Shown: positions 24,722 to 34,209, numbered from the stretch's first letter. The stretch: 64,000 bases of DNA from Halobacillus litoralis (GCF_009856355.1 NZ_WMEW01000006.1:124001-188000), one strand, 5' to 3'. The notes: a model not told the origin generated them from the sequence alone. Translations and numbers: made by a program.

Positions 24722-25226
24722 TCAACTCCTTCCGCAGCTTTTCCATGCCGTAGTGCACCCGTGATTTTACCGTGCCGGTCCTGGACTTCGTCATTTTAGC
24801 AATTTCTTTGTATTCAAAGCCGTAGTAGTGCTTGAGCAGCACAGGGATCCGGTATTTTTCCTCAAGGTTCCAGAGAGCCTCCTGAACGTCATACCATTCC
24901 TCCGGGAGCTGCTTGGTGGTCTGCAGCTGGATTCGTTCCTTTTCCTGCTGCTCCAGTTTTTCATTTCTCTGCTGTTTTCTTCGTGCATCGATATAGGTGT
25001 GGGTGGCAATCTGGATCAGCCAGGTGGAGAATTTGGACGTCCCCCGGTACTGGTCAATCTTCTGGACAGCTTTTATGAACGTGTCCTGGGTGACGTCATA
25101 GGCCAGCTGTTCATCGCCGCACATTTTCCACACATATTTCATCACGAAGGCGTAGTTGTCTTTCAAAAGCCGGGCAAGACTTTCTTCATCTCCATTCCTG
25201 GCCCGTGTCATATCGTTGGCTTCCAT
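24708..25226 (-). CDS. sigY: ECF sigma factor SigY
   Basis: 172-aa ECF sigma factor. Region 2: LLKDNYAFVMKYVWKMCGDEQLAYDVTQDTFIKAVQ and TWLIQIATHTYIDARRK; region 4: YRIPVLLKHYYGFEYKEIAKMTKSRTGTVKSRVHYGMEKLRKEL. ATG 25226 has GAGAGG 7 nt upstream. Identification as SigY rather than another ECF factor rests on the gene order (yxlC, yxlD, yxlE, yxlF, yxlG after it) and on a SigY-type promoter in front. Confidence 0.9.
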   Translation of the reverse strand: MEANDMTRARNGDEESLARLLKDNYAFVMKYVWKMCGDEQLAYDVTQDTFIKAVQKIDQYRGTSKFSTWLIQIATHTYIDARRKQQRNEKLEQQEKERIQLQTTKQLPEEWYDVQEALWNLEEKYRIPVLLKHYYGFEYKEIAKMTKSRTGTVKSRVHYGMEKLRKELNEHG

Positions 25227-25256
25227 AATCATTCCTCTCTTCCCGCCTGTATATAA

Positions 25257-25282
25257 GACGTCTCTGAATGCAGAGGCGTTCA
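25257..25282 (-). promoter_or_regulatory. Autoregulatory SigY promoter
   Basis: On the minus strand TGAACG, a 16-bp spacer, then CGTC: the reported SigY consensus (TGAACR-N16-CGWC, from memory). It is placed 31 bp before the sigY start codon. Confidence 0.8.
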
Positions 25283-25434
25283 AAAGAAATCCTGTCATTT
25301 TTTAAAAGTGCTTCTCCTGAATGGAAAGGGGGTATCCCGGAGCCGTTCAGCGTTTCTTTTATTATAAACAGATAGCTTTGAAGAACCGCAGCGGTTTGTT
25401 ATGGTGGGAATAGAGCAGCTGGAAATTCTCCTGT

Positions 25435-25462
25435 TGACTTTATTATCTGAATTTTATAGACT
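25435..25462 (+). promoter_or_regulatory. trp operon promoter
   Basis: TTGACT (25435-25440), 16-bp spacer, TAGACT (25457-25462); 33 bp before the first TRAP triplet. The gene-free stretch 25300-25434 before it shows only a weak hairpin (CTGAATGG / CCGTTCAG). Confidence 0.55.
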
Positions 25463-25494
25463 GTGAGAAAGTATTTTATAAATGAATACAAAGT

Positions 25495-25560
25495 TAGTTG
25501 AGAAGAGAATGAGTTGAGTTGAGGAATAGGATGAGCAGAGCAGAGCCGAGTAAGAGCGAG
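25495..25560 (+). promoter_or_regulatory. TRAP-binding site in the trpE leader
   Basis: Thirteen (G/T)AG triplets start at 25495, 25500, 25505, 25511, 25516, 25521, 25527, 25533, 25538, 25543, 25548, 25554 and 25558, nearly all separated by 2-3 nt. This is exactly the target pattern of the 11- or 12-subunit tryptophan-loaded TRAP (MtrB) ring. Confidence 0.93.
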
Positions 25561-25618
25561 GAACCGCCGGACGTACGGAGCTGGTAGGTTGCCTGGCCGA
25601 ACCCCTTTATTTCATCCA

Positions 25619-25670
25619 CTCATTTATCATTCCTCAACGTCTCGTTCTCCATAAACCTATTATGGAGAGG
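25619..25670 (+). promoter_or_regulatory. trpE translation-control segment
   Basis: ATTCCTCAAC (25629-25638) is a perfect complement of 25518-25527 inside the TRAP site, and CTCGTTCTC (25641-25649) pairs with GAGAATGAG (25505-25513). If TRAP covers its site, the freed RNA can fold CTCCATAA / TTATGGAG (25647-25667), which covers the GGAGAGG ribosome site of trpE. No strong T-run terminator is seen, so control is probably at translation. Confidence 0.6.
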
Positions 25671-25677
25671 TGAGCGA

Positions 25678-27183
25678 ATGACCACTTACGAAACATTTCA
25701 AACCGATGCGGAAGTGTACCGCACCATTCCCATCAGTCAATCCTTTTTTACAGATACGATTACACCCATTCATATGTTTCATGCATTGAAAGATGAAGCT
25801 GTCTTTATGCTTGAAAGCCAGGACCCGGAATCCCCGTGGTCGAACTTTTCCTTCATTGGACTCGATCCGATGGTTCAGGTGAAAGAAAAAGGCGGACGGT
25901 TTCTAATTGAAGACTACCGTAGGCAGACAAAAGAATACGAGGAAAGTTTTAAGGCCGCTTATGAAAGAGTGGTCCGTGACCTGGAGGTAAAGCAGCCGGA
26001 AATCGACCTTCCATTTAAAGGGGGCGGTGTCGGTTACATCAGCTATGATGCCATCTCAGATTTCGAACCGGTGGAACCGGCGGAACAGGATGATCTCAAT
26101 CTTGCCCGTTACCATCTGCTGTTCTGCCAGACCCTGATCGCCTACCATCATAAAACAAAAGAAACGACCATTCTTTCCTTTGGAAGGGTGGATGATCAAG
26201 CCGCCTCAAAAGAGGTTTATGATTCGACGAAGGAACGAATCAAGGAGATTACGAGCCGTTTAAGAAAAGGCAGCGATCTAGAGGATCTGATGCTTGGTGA
26301 AGAGGCAGGGCAGGAACAGGAACTGGTTCTTTCCAGCAACTATAAGCCGGAAAAATTCAAGCAGGATGTGGAAACGATCAAAGAGTACATCCGGGCGGGC
26401 GATGTTTTTCAGGCTGTATTATCCCAGCGCTTCCACACCATCACAGACCGTACAGGCTTCGAGCTTTACCGGGTGCTGCGGAAAGTGAACCCTTCCCCTT
26501 ATATGTTCTACCTGAATATGGAGGATGTTGAAGTGATCGGCAGTTCACCAGAGCGGCTGCTGGAAGTGCAGAACGGTCAGCTTGAAATCCATCCCATCGC
26601 CGGAACACGGAAGCGCGGAGGTACTCAGGAGGAAGACGACCAGCTGGCTGAAGAACTGCTTGCAGATGAAAAAGAACTGGCTGAGCACCGGATGCTTGTC
26701 GATCTTGCCAGGAACGATATCGGCCGTGTTGCTGAATTCGGAAGTGTGGATGTCCGGGAGTATATGACGATCGGACGCTTCTCCAAGGTCATGCACATCA
26801 TCAGTAAAGTGACCGGGCAGCTGAAGGACGGGGTTTCACCAATCGATGCCCTTATTTCATCCTTCCCGGCCGGAACGTTATCCGGTGCCCCGAAGGTCAG
26901 GGCCATGCAGATTCTTCGTGAGCTGGAGCCGACGCCCCGGAATCTTTATGGCGGCGGCATCCTTTACCTCGGTTTTGACGGGAATATCGATTCCTGTATT
27001 ACCATCCGTACGATGACTTTAGCGGATAAGCATTTATACATTCAGGCAGGAGCCGGTGTCGTGGCTGATTCCGATCCTGAAGCTGAATATCAGGAAACAT
27101 TGAACAAAGCAAGCGCATTGAAGAGAACGATCGAGTTAGCCGAGCAGGTATTTTCGAGCCGAGAAGGAGTGGAGACGAGATGA
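25678..27183 (+). CDS. trpE: Anthranilate synthase component I
   Basis: 501-aa chorismate-using enzyme making anthranilate with ammonia from TrpG. Tryptophan-feedback element LLESQDPESPWSNFSFIG near the N-terminus; catalytic blocks SPSPYMFYLNMEDVEVIGSSPE-type, PIAGTRKRGGT, DLARNDIGRV, and SAFPAGTLSGAPKVRAM-type near the C-terminus. ATG 25678 has GGAGAGGTGAG upstream. First gene of trpEDCFBA-trpG; controlled by TRAP. Confidence 0.96.
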   Translation: MTTYETFQTDAEVYRTIPISQSFFTDTITPIHMFHALKDEAVFMLESQDPESPWSNFSFIGLDPMVQVKEKGGRFLIEDYRRQTKEYEESFKAAYERVVRDLEVKQPEIDLPFKGGGVGYISYDAISDFEPVEPAEQDDLNLARYHLLFCQTLIAYHHKTKETTILSFGRVDDQAASKEVYDSTKERIKEITSRLRKGSDLEDLMLGEEAGQEQELVLSSNYKPEKFKQDVETIKEYIRAGDVFQAVLSQRFHTITDRTGFELYRVLRKVNPSPYMFYLNMEDVEVIGSSPERLLEVQNGQLEIHPIAGTRKRGGTQEEDDQLAEELLADEKELAEHRMLVDLARNDIGRVAEFGSVDVREYMTIGRFSKVMHIISKVTGQLKDGVSPIDALISSFPAGTLSGAPKVRAMQILRELEPTPRNLYGGGILYLGFDGNIDSCITIRTMTLADKHLYIQAGAGVVADSDPEAEYQETLNKASALKRTIELAEQVFSSREGVETR

Positions 27184-28202
27184 AACAAACGTTGAGCAGG
27201 GTTGTAGCCGGAGAGTCCATGAACGAGCAGGAAGCCTTTGAAACGATGAACACGATCATGAATGGAGGAGCCACCACCGGTCAGTTGATGAGTATGCTGA
27301 GCGTCATGAGCTACCGGGGAGAAACCGTCGAGGAGATGACCGGTTTCGTCCGGGCCATGCGTGAGAACATGACGAAAATGGATGTGGACGATGCTTCAAT
27401 CGTAGACACATGCGGGACCGGGGGCGATGGTGCGTCCACCTTCAACATTTCGACGGCGGTATCACTCGTTCTTGCCAGTATGGGGGTGAAGGTCGCCAAG
27501 CACGGCAACCGGAAAGTTTCCTCCAAAAGTGGAAGTGCCGATGTTCTGGAATCTCTCGGTGTTCCGATTGATACGACACCGGAGCAGGGAGCCAAAGCCC
27601 TCCAGGAAAAGGGGATGACCTTCATGTTCGCTCCCCTCTACCATCAGGCGATGAAGCACGCGGGTCCTGCCCGTCAGGAGCTTGGATTCCGCACAGTTTT
27701 CAATCTGCTGGGACCGATGTCCAACCCGGCCAACGCCAGACGGCAGTTGATTGGGATTTATGACACAGCGTATGCCGAGAAAATGGCTGAAACCCTGTAT
27801 AAGCTTGGTTCTGAGCACGTCCTTCTTGCCACCGGCCGGGACGGTCTGGACGAAATTACAATTACCGGGGAAACCGACCTTGTGGAAATGAAAGACGGGA
27901 ATATCCGCCGCTTTACCATTAAGCCGGAAGACTTCGGGATGAACAGAGGAAATATTGAAGACATCCAAATTACAGAAACCGAGGAAAGTGCCGCGATCAT
28001 TAAAGACGTCCTGTATAACCGGGCAGGAGAGACAGCCGCATCCATTGTAACGTTGAACGCAGCAGCGGGGCTTTATGTAGCTGGGAAGGCGGATACGTTG
28101 GAAGACGGCGTCGAACAGGTCCAGCAGGCCATTCAATCCGGCAGGACCAGGGAATACTATGAATCTATTGCATCAGAAAGGGAGAATCGCCAGTATGCTT
28201 GA
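27180..28202 (+). CDS. trpD: Anthranilate phosphoribosyltransferase
   Basis: 340 aa; transfers phosphoribose from PRPP to anthranilate. The PRPP loop [18 protein letters not shown] and [18 protein letters not shown] are intact, with [20 protein letters not shown] downstream. Overlaps trpE by 4 bp (ATGA), so translation is coupled. Confidence 0.97.
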   Translation: MKQTLSRVVAGESMNEQEAFETMNTIMNGGATTGQLMSMLSVMSYRGETVEEMTGFVRAMRENMTKMDVDDASIVDTCGTGGDGASTFNISTAVSLVLASMGVKVAKHGNRKVSSKSGSADVLESLGVPIDTTPEQGAKALQEKGMTFMFAPLYHQAMKHAGPARQELGFRTVFNLLGPMSNPANARRQLIGIYDTAYAEKMAETLYKLGSEHVLLATGRDGLDEITITGETDLVEMKDGNIRRFTIKPEDFGMNRGNIEDIQITETEESAAIIKDVLYNRAGETAASIVTLNAAAGLYVAGKADTLEDGVEQVQQAIQSGRTREYYESIASERENRQYA

Positions 28203-28956
28203 AACCATCTTAGCTGTGAAGCATCAGGAAATTGAAAAAATGTACCTGCCTGAGGAGCAATCGTTTCCAAGGCATTCTTTATATGAAGCATTGAATAAGG
28301 CGGATCCGTCGGGATTGATTGCTGAAGTGAAGAAAGCTTCCCCTTCCAAAGGAATCATCCGGGAAGACTTCAATCCCGTCCGCATTGCGCATGAGTACGC
28401 CCAGTCCGGCGCCCATGCCATATCTGTTTTGACTGATCAGCACTTTTTCCAGGGGCATCGCGATTATTTAACACAGATCAAGCAGGTCGTGGATATTCCT
28501 GTTATGAGGAAGGACTTCATCATCGATTCCGCCCAGGTCGTAGAAAGTGCGTATATCGGAGCCGATGCGATTCTTTTGATCGGCGAGGCTCTCGAAGCGG
28601 AGAAGCTTCACGAGCTGTATAACCAGGCCTATGAGCTGGGAATGGAAGTGCTGGTGGAAGTCCACAGCGAAGATACCCTTGAAAAAGTGCTGAACCAGTT
28701 CACGCCGAAAATCCTCGGTATCAACAACCGCAATCTTCATACGTTTGAAACCTCCTTGAAGCAGACCCAACGGATGGCGGCTCTGGCGCCTGAGGAATCG
28801 CTGCTCGTTTCGGAAAGCGGCATCTTCACAAATGAAGATGTTCAACAAGCCGCCGGATTTGGAGCGAAAGGCGTTCTTGTAGGAGAATCTCTGATGAGGC
28901 AGGATGACATCAAAAAAGCAGTACGTACACTGCTTGAGGGAGTGGAGGTCCGGTGA
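28195..28956 (+). CDS. trpC: Indole-3-glycerol phosphate synthase
   Basis: 253-aa TIM barrel enzyme. [18 protein letters not shown] near residue 44, [36 protein letters not shown] and [11 protein letters not shown] are the standard blocks. ATG 28195 has AAAGGGAG 8 nt upstream and overlaps the end of trpD by 8 bp; the longer frame to 28159 is not needed. Confidence 0.96.
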   Translation: MLETILAVKHQEIEKMYLPEEQSFPRHSLYEALNKADPSGLIAEVKKASPSKGIIREDFNPVRIAHEYAQSGAHAISVLTDQHFFQGHRDYLTQIKQVVDIPVMRKDFIIDSAQVVESAYIGADAILLIGEALEAEKLHELYNQAYELGMEVLVEVHSEDTLEKVLNQFTPKILGINNRNLHTFETSLKQTQRMAALAPEESLLVSESGIFTNEDVQQAAGFGAKGVLVGESLMRQDDIKKAVRTLLEGVEVR

Positions 28957-29609
28957 GGGAACCTATTGTGAAATTGTGCGGCAACCAATCGCTTTCTGAT
29001 ACAGCGAAAACGGCTTCCTCCAAAGCCTCTCATCTCGGCTTCATTTTTGTGAAGCGTACGAAGCGTTACGTCCGACCTGAACGTGTCGGCCGGTGGATAC
29101 GGAAGGTCCGTCCGCGTCAGAAGCTTGTCGGTGTGTTCATTGATCCAACCGTTGAGGAGCTCGAGGAAATCCTCCATTTCGTTCCTCTTGACGTCATTCA
29201 GCTGCACGGGAACGAAACGGTTTCCCAGCTTCTTCAGATTAAAGAGGCGTTCGGTCTTCCTGTCTGGAAGGTGGTTCATCATCAGGATGGAGGTCTTGAT
29301 CAGATGGACATTTTCAAAGGCGTAGCTGACGGCTTCATCGTTGACAGCAAAGTTGGGGGAGCATCCGGAGGCACGGGCGTCCGGTTTGACTGGGAAGCGG
29401 TCCCTGCCTACAGGGATGCCGCGTTTGACCAGGGAGTGCCCTGCCTGATCGCTGGAGGCATCAAGCCTGAAAACGCCGGGGAACTGTTGAGTTACCAGCC
29501 GGAGGGCATCGATATTTCAAGCGGAATTGAACGAGAAAATAAAAAAGACATTGGTAAAATACAAGCGATTATGAAAGAGGTGGAAGCAAATGTTGCAAGC
29601 ATTTCCTGA
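28953..29609 (+). CDS. trpF: Phosphoribosylanthranilate isomerase
   Basis: 218-aa TIM barrel. KLCGNQS at the N-terminus holds the catalytic Cys; [36 protein letters not shown] and [16 protein letters not shown] follow. GTG start in the GTGA overlap with the trpC stop. Somewhat more basic than its neighbours, otherwise ordinary. Confidence 0.95.
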   Translation: MREPIVKLCGNQSLSDTAKTASSKASHLGFIFVKRTKRYVRPERVGRWIRKVRPRQKLVGVFIDPTVEELEEILHFVPLDVIQLHGNETVSQLLQIKEAFGLPVWKVVHHQDGGLDQMDIFKGVADGFIVDSKVGGASGGTGVRFDWEAVPAYRDAAFDQGVPCLIAGGIKPENAGELLSYQPEGIDISSGIERENKKDIGKIQAIMKEVEANVASIS

Positions 29610-30783
29610 TATCAAAGGCCGGTTCGGTGACTTCGGAGGCAAATACGTGCCGGAAACGTTGATGGGCCCGCTCCAGGAGCTTGAAGAAGCTCTGGATGAA
29701 GCTATGGCGGACCCCGAATTCCAAAATGAATACCATCATGTGCTCAAAGAATACGCGGGGCGCCCGACTTCTTTGACGTATGCCGATAAAATTTCCGATC
29801 ATCTCGGCGGGGCGAAAATCTACTTGAAGCGTGAGGATTTAAATCATACCGGCGCTCACAAACTGAATAATGCCATTGGACAGGCTCTTCTCGCTAAGCG
29901 GATGGGGAAAGAGAAAATCATTGCTGAAACCGGAGCCGGTCAGCATGGTGTCGCTTCTGCCACTGTCGCAGCCAAGTTCGGCCTGGAATGCATCGTATTT
30001 ATGGGAGAAGAAGATATCCGCAGGCAGGAATTGAACGTGTTCCGTATGAAGCTTCTCGGTGCTGAAGTCGTTTCTGTTTCCAGCGGGAACGGCACATTGA
30101 AGGATGCAACGAACGAAGCGATCCGCTACTGGGTCGCGAATTGTGAAGACCACTTCTACCTGATCGGTTCGGTTGTCGGTCCACATCCGTATCCACGAAT
30201 GGTCCGTGATTTCCAGCGCATCATCGGAGACGAATCAAGACGTCAGTTCCTTGAGGTTGAAGAAACTCTTCCGGACCGTATTTACGCCTGTGTCGGCGGC
30301 GGCAGTAATGCAATGGGAATGTTCTACCCGTTTCTTCAGGACGAAAGCGCCCTCGTTGGTGTCGAAGCAGCCGGGAAAGGAATTGACACACCAGAGCATG
30401 CGGCTACCCTTTCCAAAGGGACACCAGGTGTCATTCACGGATCGCTGACATACTTGATGCAGGATGATAACGGACAAATCACAGAACCTTATTCCATCTC
30501 TGCAGGCCTTGACTATCCAGGCATCGGCCCTGAGCATGCCCATCTCTTCCAAACGAAGCAGGTCCGCTATGAAGCTGTGACGGATCAGGAGGCCCTCGAT
30601 GCTCTCAAGCTTCTTACGCAGACAGAGGGAATTATTCCTGCGATTGAAAGTGCCCATGCTCTTGCTCAGGCTTTCAAGGAAGCCGGAAGCATGGAAGCGG
30701 ATCAGACCATTCTTATCAACCTGTCCGGACGCGGGGATAAGGATATGGCAACATTAATGGAACATTTCCAGGAGGAGGTTTAA
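29590..30783 (+). CDS. trpB: Tryptophan synthase beta chain
   Basis: 397 aa, PLP enzyme that joins indole and serine. [13 protein letters not shown] at the start, PLP-lysine in [29 protein letters not shown] loop ([14 protein letters not shown] here), and the phosphate loop [12 protein letters not shown]. Overlaps trpF by 20 bp; AGAGGTGG lies upstream. Confidence 0.97.
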   Translation: MLQAFPDIKGRFGDFGGKYVPETLMGPLQELEEALDEAMADPEFQNEYHHVLKEYAGRPTSLTYADKISDHLGGAKIYLKREDLNHTGAHKLNNAIGQALLAKRMGKEKIIAETGAGQHGVASATVAAKFGLECIVFMGEEDIRRQELNVFRMKLLGAEVVSVSSGNGTLKDATNEAIRYWVANCEDHFYLIGSVVGPHPYPRMVRDFQRIIGDESRRQFLEVEETLPDRIYACVGGGSNAMGMFYPFLQDESALVGVEAAGKGIDTPEHAATLSKGTPGVIHGSLTYLMQDDNGQITEPYSISAGLDYPGIGPEHAHLFQTKQVRYEAVTDQEALDALKLLTQTEGIIPAIESAHALAQAFKEAGSMEADQTILINLSGRGDKDMATLMEHFQEEV

Positions 30784-30785
30784 AC

Positions 30786-31589
30786 ATGCTGACGAAAACA
30801 TCGTTTCAAGGAAAGCTTAGCAAAACAGAAAATCTGTTCATCCCGTTCGTCGTAGCGGGAGATCCTTCTCCGGAATATACGATTGAATTTGCGCTGAGGC
30901 TGCAGGAGCAGGGCGCCGACGTTCTTGAACTCGGCGTTCCTTATTCCGACCCGCTTGCGGACGGCCCGACCATTCAGCGGGCAGCCAAACGTGCGCTGAA
31001 CGCAGGGATGTCGCTGAGAAAAGCGATTCAGCTTGTCCCGGAACTCCGCAGGCACGGAGTGGAGATTCCCGTTGTGATCTTCACGTACTACAACCCTGTC
31101 CTGCAGATCGGCCACCAGGACTTCTTCAACCTGCTTGAAGAAAACGGGGCGGAGGGCGTGCTGATTCCAGACCTTCCATTTGAGGAAAGTGAAGAAATAC
31201 GCAGCATGGCCCTTGAAAAAGACGTGGAATTCATTTCTCTCGTGGCACCGAATTCGGACACACGGATACAGCAGATTGCAGAGCACGCCCGCGGTTTCCT
31301 CTACTGCGTCTCCTCCCTGGGGGTTACGGGGGGAAGCAGCGGGATGTCCGCAGAAGCTTTATCCTTCATTAAAAAAGTGAAGGAGCACAGCCAGGTTCCT
31401 GTGGCCGTCGGCTTTGGAATTTCTACCAATGAAGACGTCAAGCTTGTTCGTGAACATGCCGATGGTGTCATTATCGGAAGTAAGATCATCCGGCTTATCG
31501 AAGATGAGCTTGAGGTTATTGAAAAGGGTCAGAAGGAAGAGGCACTGGAAAGCTTTACGAAAGGCATTCAGGAACTCGTCAGAGATTGA
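30786..31589 (+). CDS. trpA: Tryptophan synthase alpha chain
   Basis: 267-aa TIM barrel cleaving indole glycerol phosphate. Catalytic Glu in VLELGVPYSDPLADGPTIQ, Asp in GVLIPDLPFEE, and GFGISTNEDVK at the phosphate loop. Starts 2 nt after the trpB stop. Its end overlaps the first triplet of the trpG TRAP site. Confidence 0.97.
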   Translation: MLTKTSFQGKLSKTENLFIPFVVAGDPSPEYTIEFALRLQEQGADVLELGVPYSDPLADGPTIQRAAKRALNAGMSLRKAIQLVPELRRHGVEIPVVIFTYYNPVLQIGHQDFFNLLEENGAEGVLIPDLPFEESEEIRSMALEKDVEFISLVAPNSDTRIQQIAEHARGFLYCVSSLGVTGGSSGMSAEALSFIKKVKEHSQVPVAVGFGISTNEDVKLVREHADGVIIGSKIIRLIEDELEVIEKGQKEEALESFTKGIQELVRD

Positions 31590-31620
31590 GATAGATCGAG
31601 CAGAGAGGAGATGAGCAGAG
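31582..31620 (+). promoter_or_regulatory. TRAP-binding site over the trpG start
   Basis: Eight (G/T)AG triplets start at 31582, 31588, 31592, 31598, 31603, 31608, 31613 and 31618, with spacers of mostly 2-3 nt. They cover the trpA stop, the trpG ribosome site and start codon. Bound TRAP would block ribosomes, as described for B. subtilis trpG. Confidence 0.85.
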
Positions 31621-32201
31621 TGATTTATATGATCGACCACTATGATTCATTCACGTACAACCTCGTCCAGTACCTGGGCGAGCTCGGTAAAGAGGTCGTT
31701 GTCCGCAGAAACGACGAAGCATCGATTGAAGAAATTGAACAGCTGGATCCGGAGCTGATATTCCTGTCACCCGGACCGTGCTCTCCGGATGAGACGGGGG
31801 TAACCCTTGAAGTCATCGATCATTTTAAAACGAAGACACCGATTTTCGGAGTCTGCCTCGGTCATCAGTCGATCGCCCAGGTATTCGGTGGAAATGTCAT
31901 CCGGGCGGAACGCTTGATGCACGGCAAGTCCTCCCGCGTCTTTCACGACGGGCGGGGCATTTATGAGGGATTGAATAATCCAATGGAAGCGATGCGTTAT
32001 CACTCCCTGATTGTCGAACTGGATTCCCTTCCTGATTGTTTCGAAATCAGCTCCACCACTGTGGAAGGTGAAATCATGGGCATCCGCCATCTGGAATATC
32101 CCGTGGAAGGTGTGCAGTTCCATCCCGAATCCATCGGTACGAATGATGGCATGCAGCTTCTTAAAAATGTCATCGAACAGCGGATGAAAGCTTTATTATA
32201 A
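31611..32201 (+). CDS. trpG: Anthranilate/aminodeoxychorismate synthase glutaminase (TrpG/PabA)
   Basis: 196-aa class I glutamine amidotransferase. IDHYDSFTYNLVQYLGELG at the start, catalytic Cys in PIFGVCLGHQSIAQ, His/Glu in VQFHPESI. In B. subtilis this gene lies in the folate operon and serves both TrpE and PabB; here it follows trpA, 21 nt downstream, yet keeps its own TRAP site. ATG 31611 directly follows the GGAG; ATG 31629 is an alternative that leaves the TRAP site upstream. Confidence 0.93.
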   Translation: MSRVIYMIDHYDSFTYNLVQYLGELGKEVVVRRNDEASIEEIEQLDPELIFLSPGPCSPDETGVTLEVIDHFKTKTPIFGVCLGHQSIAQVFGGNVIRAERLMHGKSSRVFHDGRGIYEGLNNPMEAMRYHSLIVELDSLPDCFEISSTTVEGEIMGIRHLEYPVEGVQFHPESIGTNDGMQLLKNVIEQRMKALL

Positions 32202-32209
32202 TAAAGAGG

Positions 32210-32241
32210 AAAGCCGGTATGCCCATTCATACCGGCTTTTT
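32210..32241 (+). terminator. trp operon terminator
   Basis: AAAGCCGGTATG / CATACCGGCTTTTT stem with a 6-nt loop. Confidence 0.88.
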
Positions 32242-32558
32242 ATTTGGGACTATAGAACTAATTTTACTACAAAATTCTGTCGCTGTTTTCCTTTTTTAAC
32301 TGAAATTTCATAACAAAAAGACAACTTTTAGAGAAGGTGTCCTTAACCGGCTCATCAAAGATTGTGAAATATGAAACAAGAGGCCGAACCCCTGAAAACA
32401 ACGGTTTTTTCACGGGGTATAATGCGTTTTCACAAACGATGAAACTATGTTAGGTTATATAGTGTTGTGTTAGACGGGCAGTCACCGGCCGGTGGATAAA
32501 TCTTCATATGCTCTAAGAAATCCAGCAGTAAAAAACATCAGGAGATGATTCAGTCAGT
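32242..32558. other. Gene-free stretch before the SSS transporter
   Basis: About 315 bp, AT-rich. GGGGTATAATGCG (about 32414-32426) could be a -10 region. TTGTGAAATATGAAACAA (32362-32379) resembles one arm of a Rex site, but the other arm is poor. No ORF of merit and no clear riboswitch. Ribosome site AGGAGATG lies just before the gene. Confidence 0.5.
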
Positions 32559-33971
32559 ATGGAATTGCAACAAGATCCAACTTTACTATGGTTTATTGCT
32601 ATATACGGGATTGTAATGATCGGCATCGGTGTATTCATGTCGAAGAAAGTATCTGGAAGTGAGGACTTCGTCCTTGCCGGTAAAAGTCTGGGACCTTTTG
32701 TCCTTATGGGTACCCTTCTCGCTACGTGGACAGGAAGTGGAAGTATATCCGGTGGAGAGACGTCCATGGCGTTTTCTTACGGTATTCTGCCTTCCTTGAT
32801 GATGATGCTCCCAACGTTGGTCGGAATTATTATTCTTTATGTCGTAGCTCCTAAAATCCGTGCCTACGGGAAATTTACCGTCTCAGGAATTTTGGAAGCG
32901 AAATACGGACGAACGTCCCGAAACCTTGCGAGTGTCATTATCATCCTGGCTTATGTCGGGATCGTATCCTATCAGATGAAAGGCTTCGGCTTTATCTTGA
33001 ACTTGACGACGGGAATGACCGTCCAGGCAGGAACAATCATCGGTGCAGGAATGATTATTTTCCTTGCCATGATTGGCGGACTGCGTTCCGTTTCCCAAAC
33101 AGATGCCATCAGTGGTTTCTTGATGGTGGGTGGTCTGATTGTGACCGTTCCTACGATCATCATGGTTGCCGGCGGGTGGAGTGAAATCGTCGCCAATGTT
33201 CCGGAAAGCCACATGACATCAACGGGCGGATTGACGACCGTGCAGATGATCGGTTATCTGCTGCCTTCGTTATTCCTTCTGCTTGGTGACCAGAACATGT
33301 ACCAGCGACTCGCCTCATCCAAAGGGGACAAGTCAGCCAAACGGGCTCAAATAGGCTGGTTGATCGCGATGCTGATCATTTCGCCGTCCATTTCCATCAT
33401 CGCCTTTGCCTCCCGTTCCTTATTCCCGGACATTGATCCCGGAATGGCCCTTATGGCTACGACCGTAGCTATGCCTATGGCCATCGGCGGCGTTCTTCTG
33501 GCAGCTGCAGCGTCCTTTATCATTACGACCGGAAACTCGTATCTTCTGTCGGCAGCGACCAACTTAACGTACGACTTGTACGGCAAGTATGTGAATAAAG
33601 ACGCCTCCGATAAGAAGCTGCTCACGATGACGCGGATCTTTATCGCAGCCCTTGGATTGTTTGCTTATATTATCATCAGTTATTTCCCAACCGTGCTGAG
33701 TGTACAGATGTACGCTTATACCGTGTACGGTGCCGGATTGACGCCGGCTGTCCTCGCCGTTTTCTTCTGGAAACGCGTAAACGCAGCAGGCGGCGTATCT
33801 TCCATGGTTGCTGGTGTTGTCACAACACTTGTATGGGAGATCGTCCTGCAGAAGCCGTTTGACGTCAACAGTGTCGTGATTGCGGTCCCTGTAGCCGTTC
33901 TCGTCCTCATTATCGTTACCCTTGTAACGTCTAATAAAGGAGAGGCTGCCGCAGACGTGCGTGCATCCTAA
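32559..33971 (+). CDS. Sodium:solute symporter (SSS family)
   Basis: 470-aa integral membrane protein with about 13 transmembrane segments. SSS signatures: GSEDFVLAGKSLGPFVLMGTLLATWTGSGSISGG at the start and GGLRSVSQTDAISGFLMVGG in the middle. The sodium-binding region around TM1/TM8 is intact. Substrate not decided; it is unlike PutP or PanF in detail. Its terminator has been duplicated by element B. Confidence 0.9.
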   Translation: MELQQDPTLLWFIAIYGIVMIGIGVFMSKKVSGSEDFVLAGKSLGPFVLMGTLLATWTGSGSISGGETSMAFSYGILPSLMMMLPTLVGIIILYVVAPKIRAYGKFTVSGILEAKYGRTSRNLASVIIILAYVGIVSYQMKGFGFILNLTTGMTVQAGTIIGAGMIIFLAMIGGLRSVSQTDAISGFLMVGGLIVTVPTIIMVAGGWSEIVANVPESHMTSTGGLTTVQMIGYLLPSLFLLLGDQNMYQRLASSKGDKSAKRAQIGWLIAMLIISPSISIIAFASRSLFPDIDPGMALMATTVAMPMAIGGVLLAAAASFIITTGNSYLLSAATNLTYDLYGKYVNKDASDKKLLTMTRIFIAALGLFAYIIISYFPTVLSVQMYAYTVYGAGLTPAVLAVFFWKRVNAAGGVSSMVAGVVTTLVWEIVLQKPFDVNSVVIAVPVAVLVLIIVTLVTSNKGEAAADVRAS

Positions 33972-33977
33972 TTCAAG

Positions 33978-34007
33978 AAGACCTTCTGATTGTAATCAGA
34001 AGGTCTT
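33978..34007 (+). terminator. Left copy of duplicated terminator (element B)
   Basis: AAGACCTTCTGAT / ATCAGAAGGTCTT stem, loop TGTA. The same 13-bp arms recur at 34174-34203 with loop CTTA. Confidence 0.85.
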
Positions 34008-34173
34008 CATGCTGTAGAAAAAAATACAGCTTTTCGTATGTCACGTGGTCACGTTCCGCTTATCGTGGATGTCTGCCGCGGGCACGGCCCCAGTAGATCT
34101 TCGACTCGCGCTGTTCCCACAGGCCTCACCACCGAACGCTCCTCGTACCAACTATAGGCCATATGCGAACGGA
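34008..34173 (+). mobile_element. Terminator-associated MITE-like element, copy B (166 bp)
   Basis: Shortest copy. Left end CATGCTGTAGAAAA follows the first terminator hairpin; the palindromic core lies at about 34040-34155 (CCGCGGGCACGG and GCTGTTCCCACAGG arms). It lacks the central ACTTGGTCAA hairpin. The right end is degraded, and the second terminator hairpin follows. Confidence 0.75.
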
Positions 34174-34209
34174 AAGACCTTCTGATCTTAATCAGAAGGT
34201 CTTTTTTGA
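34174..34209 (+). terminator. Right copy of duplicated terminator, with T-run
   Basis: Same 13-bp arms as 33978-34007, loop CTTA, followed by TTTTTTG. Confidence 0.85.

Noticed and set aside
32362..32440. Rex site upstream of the SSS transporter
   Set aside because: TTGTGAAATATGAAACAA has only one good half; three mismatches in the other arm.
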